Shown here: positions 16,316-24,242 of the stretch, piece after piece
Numbering within the stretch: the first letter of the stretch is position 1
Layout: every line of letters begins with the position of its first letter
Notes under the pieces: model-generated
The model's input: only the letters and a program-made list of their open reading frames with translations
Database searches by the model: none
What the model was told of the DNA's origin: nothing
Program-made: the position numbers and the translations under genes
NCBI GenBank assembly: GCA_021845505.1
Contig: JAJZVU010000003.1
Location: forward strand, 114,813-158,584
DNA: 43,772 nucleotides
From: Pseudomonadota bacterium
GTDB taxonomy: Bacteria; Pseudomonadota; Gammaproteobacteria; Burkholderiales; Burkholderiaceae_C
Reading direction: 5' to 3'

Positions 16316-17765
16316 TCAAGAGCGCACTCGCGAAGACGAAAAGCGCGCTCACCGGTTGCCTCACGAACACCGACAGGTCTCCGTGCGAAAGGATCAGGGT
16401 GCGGCGGAAGTTGTTCTCGATCATCGGCCCCAGCACGAAGCCGAGCAGCACGGGCGCCATCGGGAAGTCCAGCTCCGCGAGAATCGCCCCGACGACGCCG
16501 ACGACAAGCACCTCGCTGATCTGAAACAGGCTGTTGTCGGTGCTGAACACGCCTACCGCGATGAAAAAGAGCGCGGAAGGGAACAGATAGCGATACGGAA
16601 CCTCGAGCAACCGGATCCAGATGCCGATCAGCGGCACGTTGAGCAGCAGCAGGATCACGTTGCCGACCCAGAAGCTCGCGATCAGACCCCAGAACAGGTC
16701 GGCATGCTGGGTGATCAACTGCGGCCCCGGCGAGATGCCCTGGATCATCAGGGCGCCGAGGATCAGCGCCATGATGGGATCGCCGGGGATGCCCAGGCAC
16801 ATCGTCGGGATGAAGTCGACCTGCGTCTTCGAGTGCGACGATGCCTCCGGAGCGATCACCCCCTCGATCATGCCTTCTCCGAAGCGCTCCGGGGTCTTGG
16901 ACATCCTGCGTTCGAAGGCGTAGGCGATGAAGGTGGTGATCGTCGGCCCGGTGCCCGGCAAGGCTCCGAAGAGGGTGCCGATCAGGGTACCGCGCGCCAT
17001 CGGCATGAACGCCTTGCGCAGCTCGGCCCGGGTCGGGATCATGTTGCGCACCCGCACCGGCTCGGCACGCGTCTCGTGGACGGTGCGGTTGACATTGCGC
17101 AGGAAGTCGCCGACAGCGAACAATCCCAGCGCCAGGGCCACCAGGCTCACCCCGTCGGCGAGTTGGGGCAATCCGCCGGTGAAGCGCATCACGCCGCTGT
17201 TGACATCGGTGCCGACGACGCCGCACAGCATCCCGACCAGCGCCATCGCCACGCCCTTCAGCGGGGAGCCGCGCGACATGGTGGCGCCCGCCAGCAAGCC
17301 GAGAAGGGTCACCGAGAAGATTTCAGGCGGGCCGAACTTGAACGCGAGCGAGACCAGCAGCGGGGAGAAGAACACCATCACCAGGATCCCGAAGGACGCA
17401 GCGAAGAACGACGCCAGCATCGCCAGGCCCAGCACCTGTCCGCCCTTGCCCTTCCGGGTCAGCGGATAGCCATCCAGGCAGGTCACCGCATGCGGCGGGT
17501 GGCATGGCAGGTTGAGCAGGATCGCGCCGATGGCTCCTCCGTACTGCGATCCGTAGAAGATGCCGGCGAGCATCAGGATGGCAGGCACCGGATGCATCGC
17601 GTAGGTGATCGGCAGCAGGATCGAGATCGCCGAGAGCGGGCCCAGTCCGGGCAGCACCCCGATCAGGTTGCCGACGAGCACGCCGAAAAGCGACCACATC
17701 AGGTTGTGGGGTTGCAGCGCGACGCCGAACCCGTACCACAGTCCAACCAACGATTGCCCGATCAT
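16248..17765 (-). CDS. tctA: Tripartite tricarboxylate transporter large permease, TctA family
   Basis: A 505-aa membrane protein with about a dozen hydrophobic segments, the usual size for TctA. Signature stretches are GVLVGNLIGVLPGLGPLSAIS near the start and its inverted-repeat counterpart GTLFGALPGTGPTITTF, and FYGSQYGGAIGAILLNLPCHPP. It couples uptake of a carboxylate delivered by a periplasmic TctC receptor to a cation gradient. It starts 3 bp after tctB. No tctC is adjacent, but a tctC at 24625-25620 has the same promoter architecture as the GntR gene heading this operon. An aromatic or dicarboxylic acid substrate for the Rieske oxygenase is inferred. Confidence 0.93.
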   Translation of the reverse strand: MIGQSLVGLWYGFGVALQPHNLMWSLFGVLVGNLIGVLPGLGPLSAISILLPITYAMHPVPAILMLAGIFYGSQYGGAIGAILLNLPCHPPHAVTCLDGYPLTRKGKGGQVLGLAMLASFFAASFGILVMVFFSPLLVSLAFKFGPPEIFSVTLLGLLAGATMSRGSPLKGVAMALVGMLCGVVGTDVNSGVMRFTGGLPQLADGVSLVALALGLFAVGDFLRNVNRTVHETRAEPVRVRNMIPTRAELRKAFMPMARGTLIGTLFGALPGTGPTITTFIAYAFERRMSKTPERFGEGMIEGVIAPEASSHSKTQVDFIPTMCLGIPGDPIMALILGALMIQGISPGPQLITQHADLFWGLIASFWVGNVILLLLNVPLIGIWIRLLEVPYRYLFPSALFFIAVGVFSTDNSLFQISEVLVVGVVGAILAELDFPMAPVLLGFVLGPMIENNFRRTLILSHGDLSVFVRQPVSALFVFASALLITVQVVSALSRLRRGSRAMLRT

Positions 17766-17768
17766 GGT

Positions 17769-18227
17769 TCAAGTCCAGGGGAAAAGGCGGAGCTGCAGAC
17801 CCAGGGCCCAATGGAAGACCACGATGGCGATGGCGACCATGGCCAGCGCCAGCCAGACAGCCTGCTTGAAGGTGTTGCTGCGATCCCCGATGGCCGAGAT
17901 GAAGACGAGGGCGAAGGTCGCGAGCGCGAGCCCTCCCGACCTGCCGACGAGCACGAAGGCGATCAAGCCCCCGAGGATGGCGCCGCAGCCGCGCAGGTCG
18001 AAGGAGAAATCGGCGCGCTTGACGGTCGTCGCGAGCGACGCGCCGATCGCGATGGCGGCGCCGACCGCGGTCAGAAGGATCCCCAGCGAGGTCGGGAAGA
18101 AGCCGGGCCCCATCCGCGACAGCGTCCCCAGCCGGTAGCCGCTGCCGACGTACGCGGCGCAAAGACCCGCCACGATCATCACGACGCCCCCGTAGTAATC
18201 CTTGTTCAAGCCTTTCAAGAAGCTCAT
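17769..18227 (-). CDS. tctB: Tripartite tricarboxylate transporter small permease, TctB family
   Basis: 152 aa from ATG 18227, preceded by a strong AGGAGGAGGG ribosome-binding site. It has four hydrophobic segments with the family's opening NKDYYGGVVMIVAGLCAAYVGSGYRLGTLSRMGPGFFPTSLG. The TLSRMGPGFFP segment is a TctB hallmark. It partners TctA in the inner membrane. It is followed after 3 bp by tctA and preceded by a 219-bp region containing a nested inverted repeat. Confidence 0.9.
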   Translation of the reverse strand: MSFLKGLNKDYYGGVVMIVAGLCAAYVGSGYRLGTLSRMGPGFFPTSLGILLTAVGAAIAIGASLATTVKRADFSFDLRGCGAILGGLIAFVLVGRSGGLALATFALVFISAIGDRSNTFKQAVWLALAMVAIAIVVFHWALGLQLRLFPWT

Positions 18228-18250
18228 TCGCCCTCCTCCTTTTGAGTGCG

Positions 18251-18284
18251 GGTTCGCAGGCGATGCTCGCCTGCACTGCGAACC
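18251..18284. repeat. Nested inverted repeat in the tctBA leader
   Basis: An outer pair GGTTCGCA (18251-18258)/TGCGAACC (18277-18284) encloses an overlapping inner pair GCAGGCGA (18256-18263)/TCGCCTGC (18267-18274). It sits 24 bp upstream of the tctB start, next to its ribosome-binding site. It could be an mRNA hairpin limiting tctB translation, a transcription pause or processing site between the epimerase and tctB genes, or an operator. Confidence 0.45.
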
Positions 18285-18446
18285 TCTCGGCTCCCGAGCT
18301 TTATTGGTCGATGAAATTACCGGGAAGCGCTGATTTCCGTACCAACCCACTGCCGTGTCATCTAACGCTGGCACCTCCGATCGGTCGATCATGCCTTGCA
18401 TGGATGGGGAAGGCAGGTGCGATGGCACCCGCCGGCGGCACTCCCG

Positions 18447-19376
18447 TCAGTCGACCGGAGTCGGGATCTGGCGGCTCTCGATGAACATCCGGCGCAGTCC
18501 CGCGTGCAGGCCGACGCTCGGCTTCCAGCCGAGATCCCCGGCGATGCGCGAGACATCGACGGGGCCGGAACTTCGCGCATGGCCGGACCAGATGGCGCGC
18601 CCGCTGCCCGGAACGAGGTCCCGCACGAGAGCATGCAACTCCCGCAGCGAGACGTAGTTCTCCGGTGGGCCCGCGACGTTGTAGACCGGCGCCAGGGCGC
18701 GCGTGGACAGCAGCGCTGCGCAGGTCGCCTCCGCTGCATCCTCGAGGAAGGTGAGGTGGGAATGCTCGTCCCCGCTCGCGCCCTCGATCGCCATGTCGCG
18801 ACCGCTCGCGCAGGCGAGGATGGAGTTGCGCACCCGCGCCATGCCCGCGGTCATCGCGAGCCCGGGCCCGATGATTCCGGAGTACCGCAGCGCCGCGAAA
18901 TCCAGGCCGTGCAGCGCGTGGAAGCGCTCGCCGAGCCTCTCGCCCAGGCGCTTGGTGAATCCGTACAGGCCCATGTCGCTCGGCGGGGGATCGTCCTCAC
19001 GCATGGGATCCGAGCGTTCGCCGTAGACCGCGATGCTGCTCCCGTAGACCAGCCGCGGGATTCCCAGATCCCGACACGCTTCGAGGACGTGGAGCGTGCC
19101 GTCGACATTGACCCGTATCGCGGACGCGGGATCGCTCTCGCACGCGAACTGCAGGGTTGCCGCGAGATGCAGGACCCGGTCGATGCGCTGCTTCGCGAGT
19201 GCTTCGCGAACCGACGAGGCGTCCACGACGTCCACGGGAAGCCAGTCGACGCCATCAGGCAGCGCGCCGTCGGGGGGTCGACGCGACAGCACGGTGACGT
19301 CGACGCCGCGCTGCGCAGCGTGTGCGGCGGTCGCCATGCCGATCGAACCCGTTCCACCCAGAATGGCTATCCGCAT
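18447..19376 (-). CDS. NAD-dependent epimerase/dehydratase (extended SDR) family protein
   Basis: 309 aa from ATG 19376. The N-terminal Rossmann motif is MRIAILGGTGSIG. An extended-SDR active site is seen as VYGSSIAVYGE (Ser) and LYGFTK (Tyr-x3-Lys). The C-terminal substrate region is family-typical (VYNVAGPPENYVSLREL). Members epimerise, dehydrate or oxidise sugars and diols. It lies 34 bp after the Rieske-oxygenase reductase gene in the same direction. It may therefore act as a dehydrogenase on the oxygenase product, for example a cis-dihydrodiol, but most cis-diol dehydrogenases are classical SDRs, so this is a guess. Confidence 0.85.
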   Translation of the reverse strand: MRIAILGGTGSIGMATAAHAAQRGVDVTVLSRRPPDGALPDGVDWLPVDVVDASSVREALAKQRIDRVLHLAATLQFACESDPASAIRVNVDGTLHVLEACRDLGIPRLVYGSSIAVYGERSDPMREDDPPPSDMGLYGFTKRLGERLGERFHALHGLDFAALRYSGIIGPGLAMTAGMARVRNSILACASGRDMAIEGASGDEHSHLTFLEDAAEATCAALLSTRALAPVYNVAGPPENYVSLRELHALVRDLVPGSGRAIWSGHARSSGPVDVSRIAGDLGWKPSVGLHAGLRRMFIESRQIPTPVD

Positions 19377-19410
19377 CGCTTGCACCCTCGAGCCCAGGCG
19401 GTCTTCCCGG

Positions 19411-20520
19411 TCAGCTGAATCGGTCGAATCGCATGTCCTGCACCGCAACGCGCGCCGCGAGCAGCATCCTCATCGACGCGTCGACTGCCGGCTTGGGCCC
19501 AGCGAGATAGGCGACGACCCCACGATAATCCCCCTTCATCGAGCTTTGGGCGACTGCGTGGACCAGCCCCGTGCTGAACCGCAGATGCGGGTAGCCGGCC
19601 GCGAAGTCGGCGTCGGGGCCTTCGTCCGAAAACGCAACGGTCACGGCCAGCGCGCCTTGGGCGGAAGCCGCCAGTGCATCCAGCTCCTGCAGGTAGAAGG
19701 CATCCCGTGGGGTCCTCACACCGAAGAAGACGCTGGCCTTGCGCTGCGCGAAGTGGCCGCTGGCCGTCGCGCAGCGGAGGATCGACAGCATTCCGGCGAT
19801 TCCCGTCCCGCCGGCGATGCACAGCAGGTCGCGCGGCGCCCCCGGTTGAAAGGTCGCGCGCCCCAGCGGGCCGAACCACTCGACTTGGCTGCCTTCGATG
19901 CTGTTCGCGAACAGCCACGGCGTCAGGCGACCGTCGGCCTTGCGCCGGACGACGAAATCCAGGCGCCTGCAACGGCTCTCGAAGTTGACGATCGAATAGC
20001 TGCGGTAGCCGCTGACATGCGGGAACTGCAGGCAGACGAACTGGCCCGCCTCGAAGTCGAGCGGGCGGTCGAGGTCGACGCTGAACGCCAGGACGTCCGG
20101 CGCAAGCGTGCGCGCGTCGCTGACCGTGCCGCGCCCGAACGCGGGTGTCGCCCTCGGTGCCGGGCTCGGATTGCGCGAGCGGACCTCGATGCGGCAATCA
20201 CCGCGTGCTGCCGATTGGCAAAGCAGCAGTTCCCGCGCGCCCCTGAGATATTTCCGGCCGGGGGCGTCGGCCCAGAGGTCCTCGACCTCGCCGGACACCA
20301 GATCCGCCTTGCAGCTTCCGCAGGTTCCGGTCGCGCATTCGTAAGGAAGGTCGATGCCGTGCCGCAGGCACGCATAGAGAAGGCGTTCACCAGGCTCGCT
20401 GCTGAGCGCATGCTCCTGCTCGCGGAATGTGAGCGTGACCGGCATGTCGGGGGCGGTGTTCAGCAAGGGCTCGGGCGACGCCGGGGCTGCCGCGGAACGG
20501 ATCGGCGCGGTTGCGCCCAT
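19411..20520 (-). CDS. Rieske oxygenase reductase: plant-type [2Fe-2S], FAD and NAD domains
   Basis: 369 aa. The ferredoxin domain (about 27-115) has the plant-type cluster cysteines C62, C67, C70 and C101 (CATGTCGSC and LLLCQ). The FAD domain has RSYSIVNF, and the NAD domain has GGTGIAGMLSIL. This order, ferredoxin then FAD then NAD, matches reductases of naphthalene-dioxygenase-like class III systems. It moves electrons from NAD(P)H to the separate Rieske ferredoxin encoded immediately upstream. The ATG directly follows that gene's stop. The first 25 residues are Ala/Pro-rich, and M26 is an alternative start. Confidence 0.92.
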   Translation of the reverse strand: MGATAPIRSAAAPASPEPLLNTAPDMPVTLTFREQEHALSSEPGERLLYACLRHGIDLPYECATGTCGSCKADLVSGEVEDLWADAPGRKYLRGARELLLCQSAARGDCRIEVRSRNPSPAPRATPAFGRGTVSDARTLAPDVLAFSVDLDRPLDFEAGQFVCLQFPHVSGYRSYSIVNFESRCRRLDFVVRRKADGRLTPWLFANSIEGSQVEWFGPLGRATFQPGAPRDLLCIAGGTGIAGMLSILRCATASGHFAQRKASVFFGVRTPRDAFYLQELDALAASAQGALAVTVAFSDEGPDADFAAGYPHLRFSTGLVHAVAQSSMKGDYRGVVAYLAGPKPAVDASMRMLLAARVAVQDMRFDRFS

Positions 20521-20862
20521 TCAGGACTGTGCTTCATAGTCGTAGCGCAGTTCGCTGTCGAAATCGACCCGTACTTCGTCCCCCTCGATCCTCGACGGGT
20601 AGATGGCAAGCGGCGCCTCGGCGATGCCCTGCATCGATCCGTCATCGACGGACCATTGCCACAGGTGCTGCGAGCAGGTGAGCGTCGCCCCGTCGAAAAA
20701 CCCGTCGCAAAGCCGGGTGTGCATGTGCGGGCAGAACGGCGGCACCACCAGGACCTTGTCGTTCTCGCCGCGCAGGACCAGGAACTCGACACCGTCGTGG
20801 GTCACCGTATTCATGCTCGCGGGATCCACCGCATCCAGCCGGCATATGGTCTTCCAGGCCAT
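20521..20862 (-). CDS. Rieske-type [2Fe-2S] ferredoxin of an aromatic-ring oxygenase system
   Basis: 113 aa from ATG 20862. The Rieske ligands are C44-x-H46 (CPHMH) and C63-x2-H66 (CSQH), with normal spacing for soluble dioxygenase ferredoxins. It shuttles electrons from the downstream-encoded reductase to the oxygenase alpha subunit. The gene sits between the beta subunit and reductase genes with gaps of 20 and 0 bp, consistent with a single transcript. Confidence 0.92.
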   Translation of the reverse strand: MAWKTICRLDAVDPASMNTVTHDGVEFLVLRGENDKVLVVPPFCPHMHTRLCDGFFDGATLTCSQHLWQWSVDDGSMQGIAEAPLAIYPSRIEGDEVRVDFDSELRYDYEAQS

Positions 20863-20882
20863 CGACGCCCCCTGCGTTCGAG

Positions 20883-21446
20883 TCAGAAAGGTTTGTGACT
20901 GCCGACGTCCAGCTGCCGGGTATCGAGCTGGACGACCCGCTCGAGCAACGCCGGGGCGTCGAAGTCGACACGGATGCGGTCGTTGTACAGGCCCACCGCG
21001 TAGAGGCTCGTCTGCCCGCTTTCGATGTACGACATGGTGCCGTCGAGCTGGGTGCGGTAGATGGTCAGCGCCGAGACGACCCGCGCCTCCCGCGCTTGCT
21101 CGTCGTAGTCGACGTCGTAGACGTTGGCGTGGCGAGTGAGTTTCGAATGGTCGGAGTTGTGGCGCGCGAGCAGGTCCAGGCTCGCCTTCATCGCCTTGAA
21201 GTCGCGGTCGGCCCAGACCTGGTCCCTGCGGATCTCCGGGCTGTAGTTCACCACGCGGTAGCGAAAGGCCTCGCGGTCGCACAGCGACAGATAGTCCGGC
21301 CAGGCTTCGTCATTCATGTGGAGACAACTCTTGTAGACCAGCCTGTGGATCAGCTGGAGAACATCCTGCGGTACGAGCTGCATGGCTTCGTGACTCGGTC
21401 GTGTAGGTTCCGGGTAAACCGGCCCGGCGTGCGGGCCGGAGGTCAT
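20883..21446 (-). CDS. Aromatic-ring-hydroxylating dioxygenase beta subunit
   Basis: Up to 187 aa. The NTF2-like small-subunit fold is indicated by LVPQDVLQLIHRLVYKSCLHMNDEAWPDYLSLCD, followed by a beta-rich body with RHANVYDVDYD and TIYRTQLDGTMSYI. Beta subunits are structural and sometimes affect specificity. They form alpha3beta3 hexamers with the Rieske alpha subunit encoded 28 bp upstream. No strong ribosome-binding site marks ATG 21446; ATG 21383 (MQLVPQD) also fits the family and would give 166 aa. Confidence 0.87.
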   Translation of the reverse strand: MTSGPHAGPVYPEPTRPSHEAMQLVPQDVLQLIHRLVYKSCLHMNDEAWPDYLSLCDREAFRYRVVNYSPEIRRDQVWADRDFKAMKASLDLLARHNSDHSKLTRHANVYDVDYDEQAREARVVSALTIYRTQLDGTMSYIESGQTSLYAVGLYNDRIRVDFDAPALLERVVQLDTRQLDVGSHKPF

Positions 21447-21474
21447 GTCGAGAACAGCCGCGGTCGGCCGGGAG

Positions 21475-22731
21475 CTATCTGGGAGCGACGAAGCTGCGGC
21501 CCATCCGCCGGGACCATTCCTCGTAGTAGCTGCGCACGCAGATCTCGTCGTGCACCTTGTCGTCCTCCTGCCGGGCCATCAGGTTCCAGCGAGCTCCCGA
21601 TCCCGGCTTGATGGCCTGAGTCTGGACCTGGGCGCACAGCAGGTCCTCGTGCAGATTCCAGCCGAAGGGGCCCCAGACGGAGATGTAGTCGCGCTCTCGC
21701 TGCAGGCGCTCCTCCGGGGTGTCGCGCTTGAGGCCGATGCCCCGGATCTCGACCAGGGTCTCGCGATCGCTCAGCGGAATCATCACGTTCACGCGCAGAC
21801 AGGAGGTGCGGATGTTGTAGGCGCTGGCCGGGAACAGCGTGGTATGCCGCCAGCCGTTCTTCGGCAGCCCGGGGAACGAGAGCAGGCGCGTCTCGGCACC
21901 GGTATGCGAGGTGTAGTCGGGTGGCGCGAATCCGGTCACCGAATGGCCGTTCGGATAGGTGGTGTACTTCTGGTCGAAGTAGCCGGACTTGATCATGCTC
22001 GTCTGGCGGTTATGGAAGTGCAGATAGTCGTGGTAGAACTCGCGGCTGGTGTCGAAGAACAGCTTGTAATTGCAGCGAACGATTCCCTTGTGGTAGTGGA
22101 ATATTTCGAGCGGCTCGGTGTCGAGCTGCTCGATCATGCAATCGAGCGCCTTCCCGACGAAATCGGAGAGCGGTCCGCAGTTGTCGTCCAGATTCACCCA
22201 GACCATCCCGCCGTAGGCCACTTCCGTGCGGATCTGCCGCAGGCCGACGTCGCCGTTGCAGATGCGCTCCTGGTAGCCTGCGGCGCGCCGTGGAATCTCG
22301 ACGCAGCGACCGCTCGCGTCGAATTGCCAGCCGTGGTACATGCACGTCATGTGGTTCGGGTTGCCGGATGGCTCCGCCTTCTTGAGGGAGCCGGCCGGCG
22401 AGCGCACGATCAGGTTGTTGCGGTGCGGGCACAGGTTCAGGAAGGTGCGGATCTTGTTGTCTTCTCCGCGAACCACGACGATGGGCTTGTTTCCGGCCAG
22501 ACCCGAGGTGCGGTAGTCCAGCGGCGCCGGCAGTTCGCTCTCGTGGCAGACCGGCAGCCAGACCTTGCTCCAGATCTTCTCGACCTCCTCCTCGAAGATG
22601 GCCGGGTCGGTGTAGATATCGGTATTGACGATCTGGGAATCGGGAAGCGCCGGCTTGCGTGCCCATTGCACCTCGCTGCGACCGCTGACGTCGGCGGACG
22701 GAACGTCGATGATGGAGGGTTGCGATGCCAT
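21475..22731 (-). CDS. Rieske non-haem iron oxygenase alpha subunit
   Basis: 418 aa. The Rieske domain has C101-x-H103 (CPHRNN, where CPHRG is commoner) and C130-x2-H133 (CMYHGW). The catalytic domain has N221-Y-K-L, then E231-F-Y-H234-D-Y-L-H238 as iron-site helix, and a late acidic ligand candidate in NLHEDLLCAQVQ. E231 sits where the Asp that links the Rieske cluster to the iron usually is; a Glu there is known in carnitine oxygenase CntA. H-x3-H spacing is known in carbazole dioxygenase. It hydroxylates an unknown, probably aromatic acid, substrate using O2. All partners (beta, ferredoxin, reductase) follow. Confidence 0.92.
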   Translation of the reverse strand: MASQPSIIDVPSADVSGRSEVQWARKPALPDSQIVNTDIYTDPAIFEEEVEKIWSKVWLPVCHESELPAPLDYRTSGLAGNKPIVVVRGEDNKIRTFLNLCPHRNNLIVRSPAGSLKKAEPSGNPNHMTCMYHGWQFDASGRCVEIPRRAAGYQERICNGDVGLRQIRTEVAYGGMVWVNLDDNCGPLSDFVGKALDCMIEQLDTEPLEIFHYHKGIVRCNYKLFFDTSREFYHDYLHFHNRQTSMIKSGYFDQKYTTYPNGHSVTGFAPPDYTSHTGAETRLLSFPGLPKNGWRHTTLFPASAYNIRTSCLRVNVMIPLSDRETLVEIRGIGLKRDTPEERLQRERDYISVWGPFGWNLHEDLLCAQVQTQAIKPGSGARWNLMARQEDDKVHDEICVRSYYEEWSRRMGRSFVAPR

Positions 22732-22776
22732 GTTGGAAACTCCTTCGGGTTTTGATTGCGGTCGCCGCCAGGGGTG

Positions 22777-23466
22777 CTAGCGCGGGACCGCGGGCAGCAG
22801 GTCGGGACTGGAATAGAGCAGGCGGCAGGCGTGGCCCAGTGCGAGGCGCACATGCGCGCGCACGGCCGCCTCGACTTGCGCGGCATCGCGGGTGCGCAGC
22901 GCCGCGAGAATGGCCAGGTTCTCGTCCAGCACCTCGCGTTGCCGGACCGCGCGACTGCGAATCAGCATCGCACCGACCAGGCGTACGCGATCCGCGACCG
23001 GCGCCATCAGCCGCTCGAGCATCGCGTTGTCCGCTGCCCGCACGATCGCGGCGTGGAATTCGCGGTTGGCGAGGATGAACTGGGCGTAGGTCGCCGGCTC
23101 CATCAGGCGCTCGCTCCCCCGCAGAGTCGCCTCGAAGCCGGCGAGCATGTCGTCGGTGATGTGCGGAAGTGCCGCCAGGGCGGCCTCGACCTCCAGCACC
23201 TCGCGAACCCTGTAGGTATCGATGATTTCCTTGATGGTCATCGCGCAAGCGCGAAAACCACCGCCGGGTTCGCGATAGGCCAACCCCTCCTGTTCGAGGC
23301 GGGCGAAGGCCTCCCGCACGGGCGTCCGGCTCAGCCCGAGGTACGTGGCGAGTTCGATGGCGTTGAGCTTGGCATGAGGTGCGAGCCTCAGCGAAAGGAT
23401 CTCTTCCTTGATATGCGCATAGGCGACCTGCTGCGCGTTGGAGAGCTCGGCTGCTTGTGCATTCAT
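22777..23466 (-). CDS. GntR family (FCD domain) regulator of the oxygenase/TTT island
   Basis: 229 aa. The winged helix at about 13-75 (ELATYLGLSRTPVREAFARLEQEGLAY) is followed by an all-helical FCD domain (about 85-215, EIIDTYRVREVLEVEAA, ANREFHAAIVRAADN) that usually binds carboxylates, often with a metal. The only sensible start, ATG 23466, lies inside the downstream operator repeat and about 3 nt from the predicted transcription start, so the mRNA should be nearly leaderless. It is followed by the oxygenase alpha gene after 45 bp. Autoregulation and control of the distant tctC are inferred from identical promoter-operator architecture. Confidence 0.9.
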   Translation of the reverse strand: MNAQAAELSNAQQVAYAHIKEEILSLRLAPHAKLNAIELATYLGLSRTPVREAFARLEQEGLAYREPGGGFRACAMTIKEIIDTYRVREVLEVEAALAALPHITDDMLAGFEATLRGSERLMEPATYAQFILANREFHAAIVRAADNAMLERLMAPVADRVRLVGAMLIRSRAVRQREVLDENLAILAALRTRDAAQVEAAVRAHVRLALGHACRLLYSSPDLLPAVPR

Positions 23467-23504
23467 CGTGGATTCATCATATGACGCAGCGACCCGCGTG
23501 TCAA
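23457..23504 (-). promoter_or_regulatory. Promoter and tandem-repeat operator of the GntR-oxygenase operon
   Basis: On the minus strand TTGACA (23504-23499), a 17-nt spacer and TATGAT (23481-23476) form a near-consensus promoter. Two direct repeats, ATGAATCCAC (23477-23468) and ATGAATGCAC (23466-23457), 11 bp apart, follow immediately and cover the start point and start codon. The same arrangement recurs at 25886-25933. Repression by the encoded GntR is inferred. Confidence 0.75.
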
Positions 23505-23657
23505 CGCGGATCGCGCAGGAGGGAGCCGGCGGCGCGATCCGGCCGCGCGGCCGCCTGGCGAAAACGCGCCACCAGCGTGACGCTCCGGTGCTGCCGCTCC
23601 CCGCAGGTTCCAGCCCCTGGAGGCGAGCCCCCGGGGCCTGGCTCGGGATGCCTCGTC

Positions 23658-23678
23658 GGCGGCGCCGCAGGCGCCGCC
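23658..23678. terminator. GC hairpin downstream of the DUF6455 gene
   Basis: A perfect 9-bp stem, GGCGGCGCC/GGCGCCGCC, with loop GCA, lies 22 bp past the DUF6455 stop (minus strand). No T-tract follows, so it may be a weak terminator or an mRNA-stabilising stem. Confidence 0.4.
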
Positions 23679-23700
23679 GCGCGGCCGAGGCGTGCAGGCC

Positions 23701-24060
23701 TCAGGTCGAGGATTCTGTCGGGACGACAGCCGCCGCCCTGCTGGCGGGAAAGGCGCGCAAGGCGTTCGCGTTGGCACAGAAGCCTTCCAGGCCCTCGGTG
23801 CCGGGGGAATCCAGCCAGCGGGCGCAGATCGGCTTGGCGTCGCATCCGCCGCAGCGGCCTGCAAGCACGGCCAGATCGAGTTCGGTTCCCGCAGAAGGAC
23901 GAGGCTGCAGGCCGAGCCGTGTCATGACCCTTGCAAAGGGGTAGGCGCCTGCCTCGAAGGGGAACTCCCGCCAGGCTCGCAGCCCGGTCGAGCCGACCAG
24001 CACCGCGGCACACGAGACCATCCCGAGTGCCACCCCCATCGCCAACGATATCCCGTTCAT
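23701..24060 (-). CDS. DUF6455-like small Cys-rich protein
   Basis: 119 aa from ATG 24060 (AGAGAGG ribosome-binding site 5 nt upstream); an ATG at 24078 is in frame but has no such site. The N-terminus has a hydrophobic segment (about 5-27, LAMGVALGMVSCAAVLVG), perhaps a membrane anchor or signal. A conserved-looking cysteine block follows: C70, C73, C79 and C95 in RCGGCDAKPICARWL and FCANANAL. That pattern fits the DUF6455 family as I recall it, whose function is unknown. Four cysteines could bind metal or form disulphides. An FNR-like box upstream suggests induction under low oxygen. It is not obviously part of the oxygenase operon. Confidence 0.72.
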   Translation of the reverse strand: MNGISLAMGVALGMVSCAAVLVGSTGLRAWREFPFEAGAYPFARVMTRLGLQPRPSAGTELDLAVLAGRCGGCDAKPICARWLDSPGTEGLEGFCANANALRAFPASRAAAVVPTESST

Positions 24061-24170
24061 GAAAGCCTCTCTGTGCACGGTGGACCAGCACGGGGATCCG
24101 CGTTCGGGCTTGCGGACACCCTGCTCCGGGCCTGGGGCACGCGAGGCACGCGGAACCCCGACCCATCATC

Positions 24171-24212
24171 ACATTAGGATGGAACCACGTGTGCCGGTTT
24201 GATCCAGGTCAT
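24171..24212 (-). promoter_or_regulatory. Candidate FNR/Anr-class II promoter of the DUF6455 gene
   Basis: TTGATCCAGGTCAT (24199-24212) matches TTGAT-N4-ATCAA at 8 of 10 positions with a perfect left half. On the minus strand TAATGT (24176-24171) is a weak -10. If it is used, transcription starts at 24164 and the box is centred exactly at -41.5, the standard class II activator position. Confidence 0.4.
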
Positions 24213-24222
24213 GAAACCCGGG

Positions 24223-24242
24223 GATGGTCCGGGCGGACCATC
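24223..24242. repeat. Inverted repeat of 8-9 bp arms
   Basis: GATGGTCC and GGACCATC flank GGGC, and the symmetry extends by one pair to 9-bp arms with a 2-nt centre. It lies just upstream of the FNR-like box. It could be an operator or a short hairpin. Confidence 0.4.

Noticed and set aside
16356..18245. Long plus-strand open frame of 629 codons
   Set aside because: It is antisense to tctA and tctB. Its composition is Asp/Gln/Arg/His-rich, typical of shadow frames.
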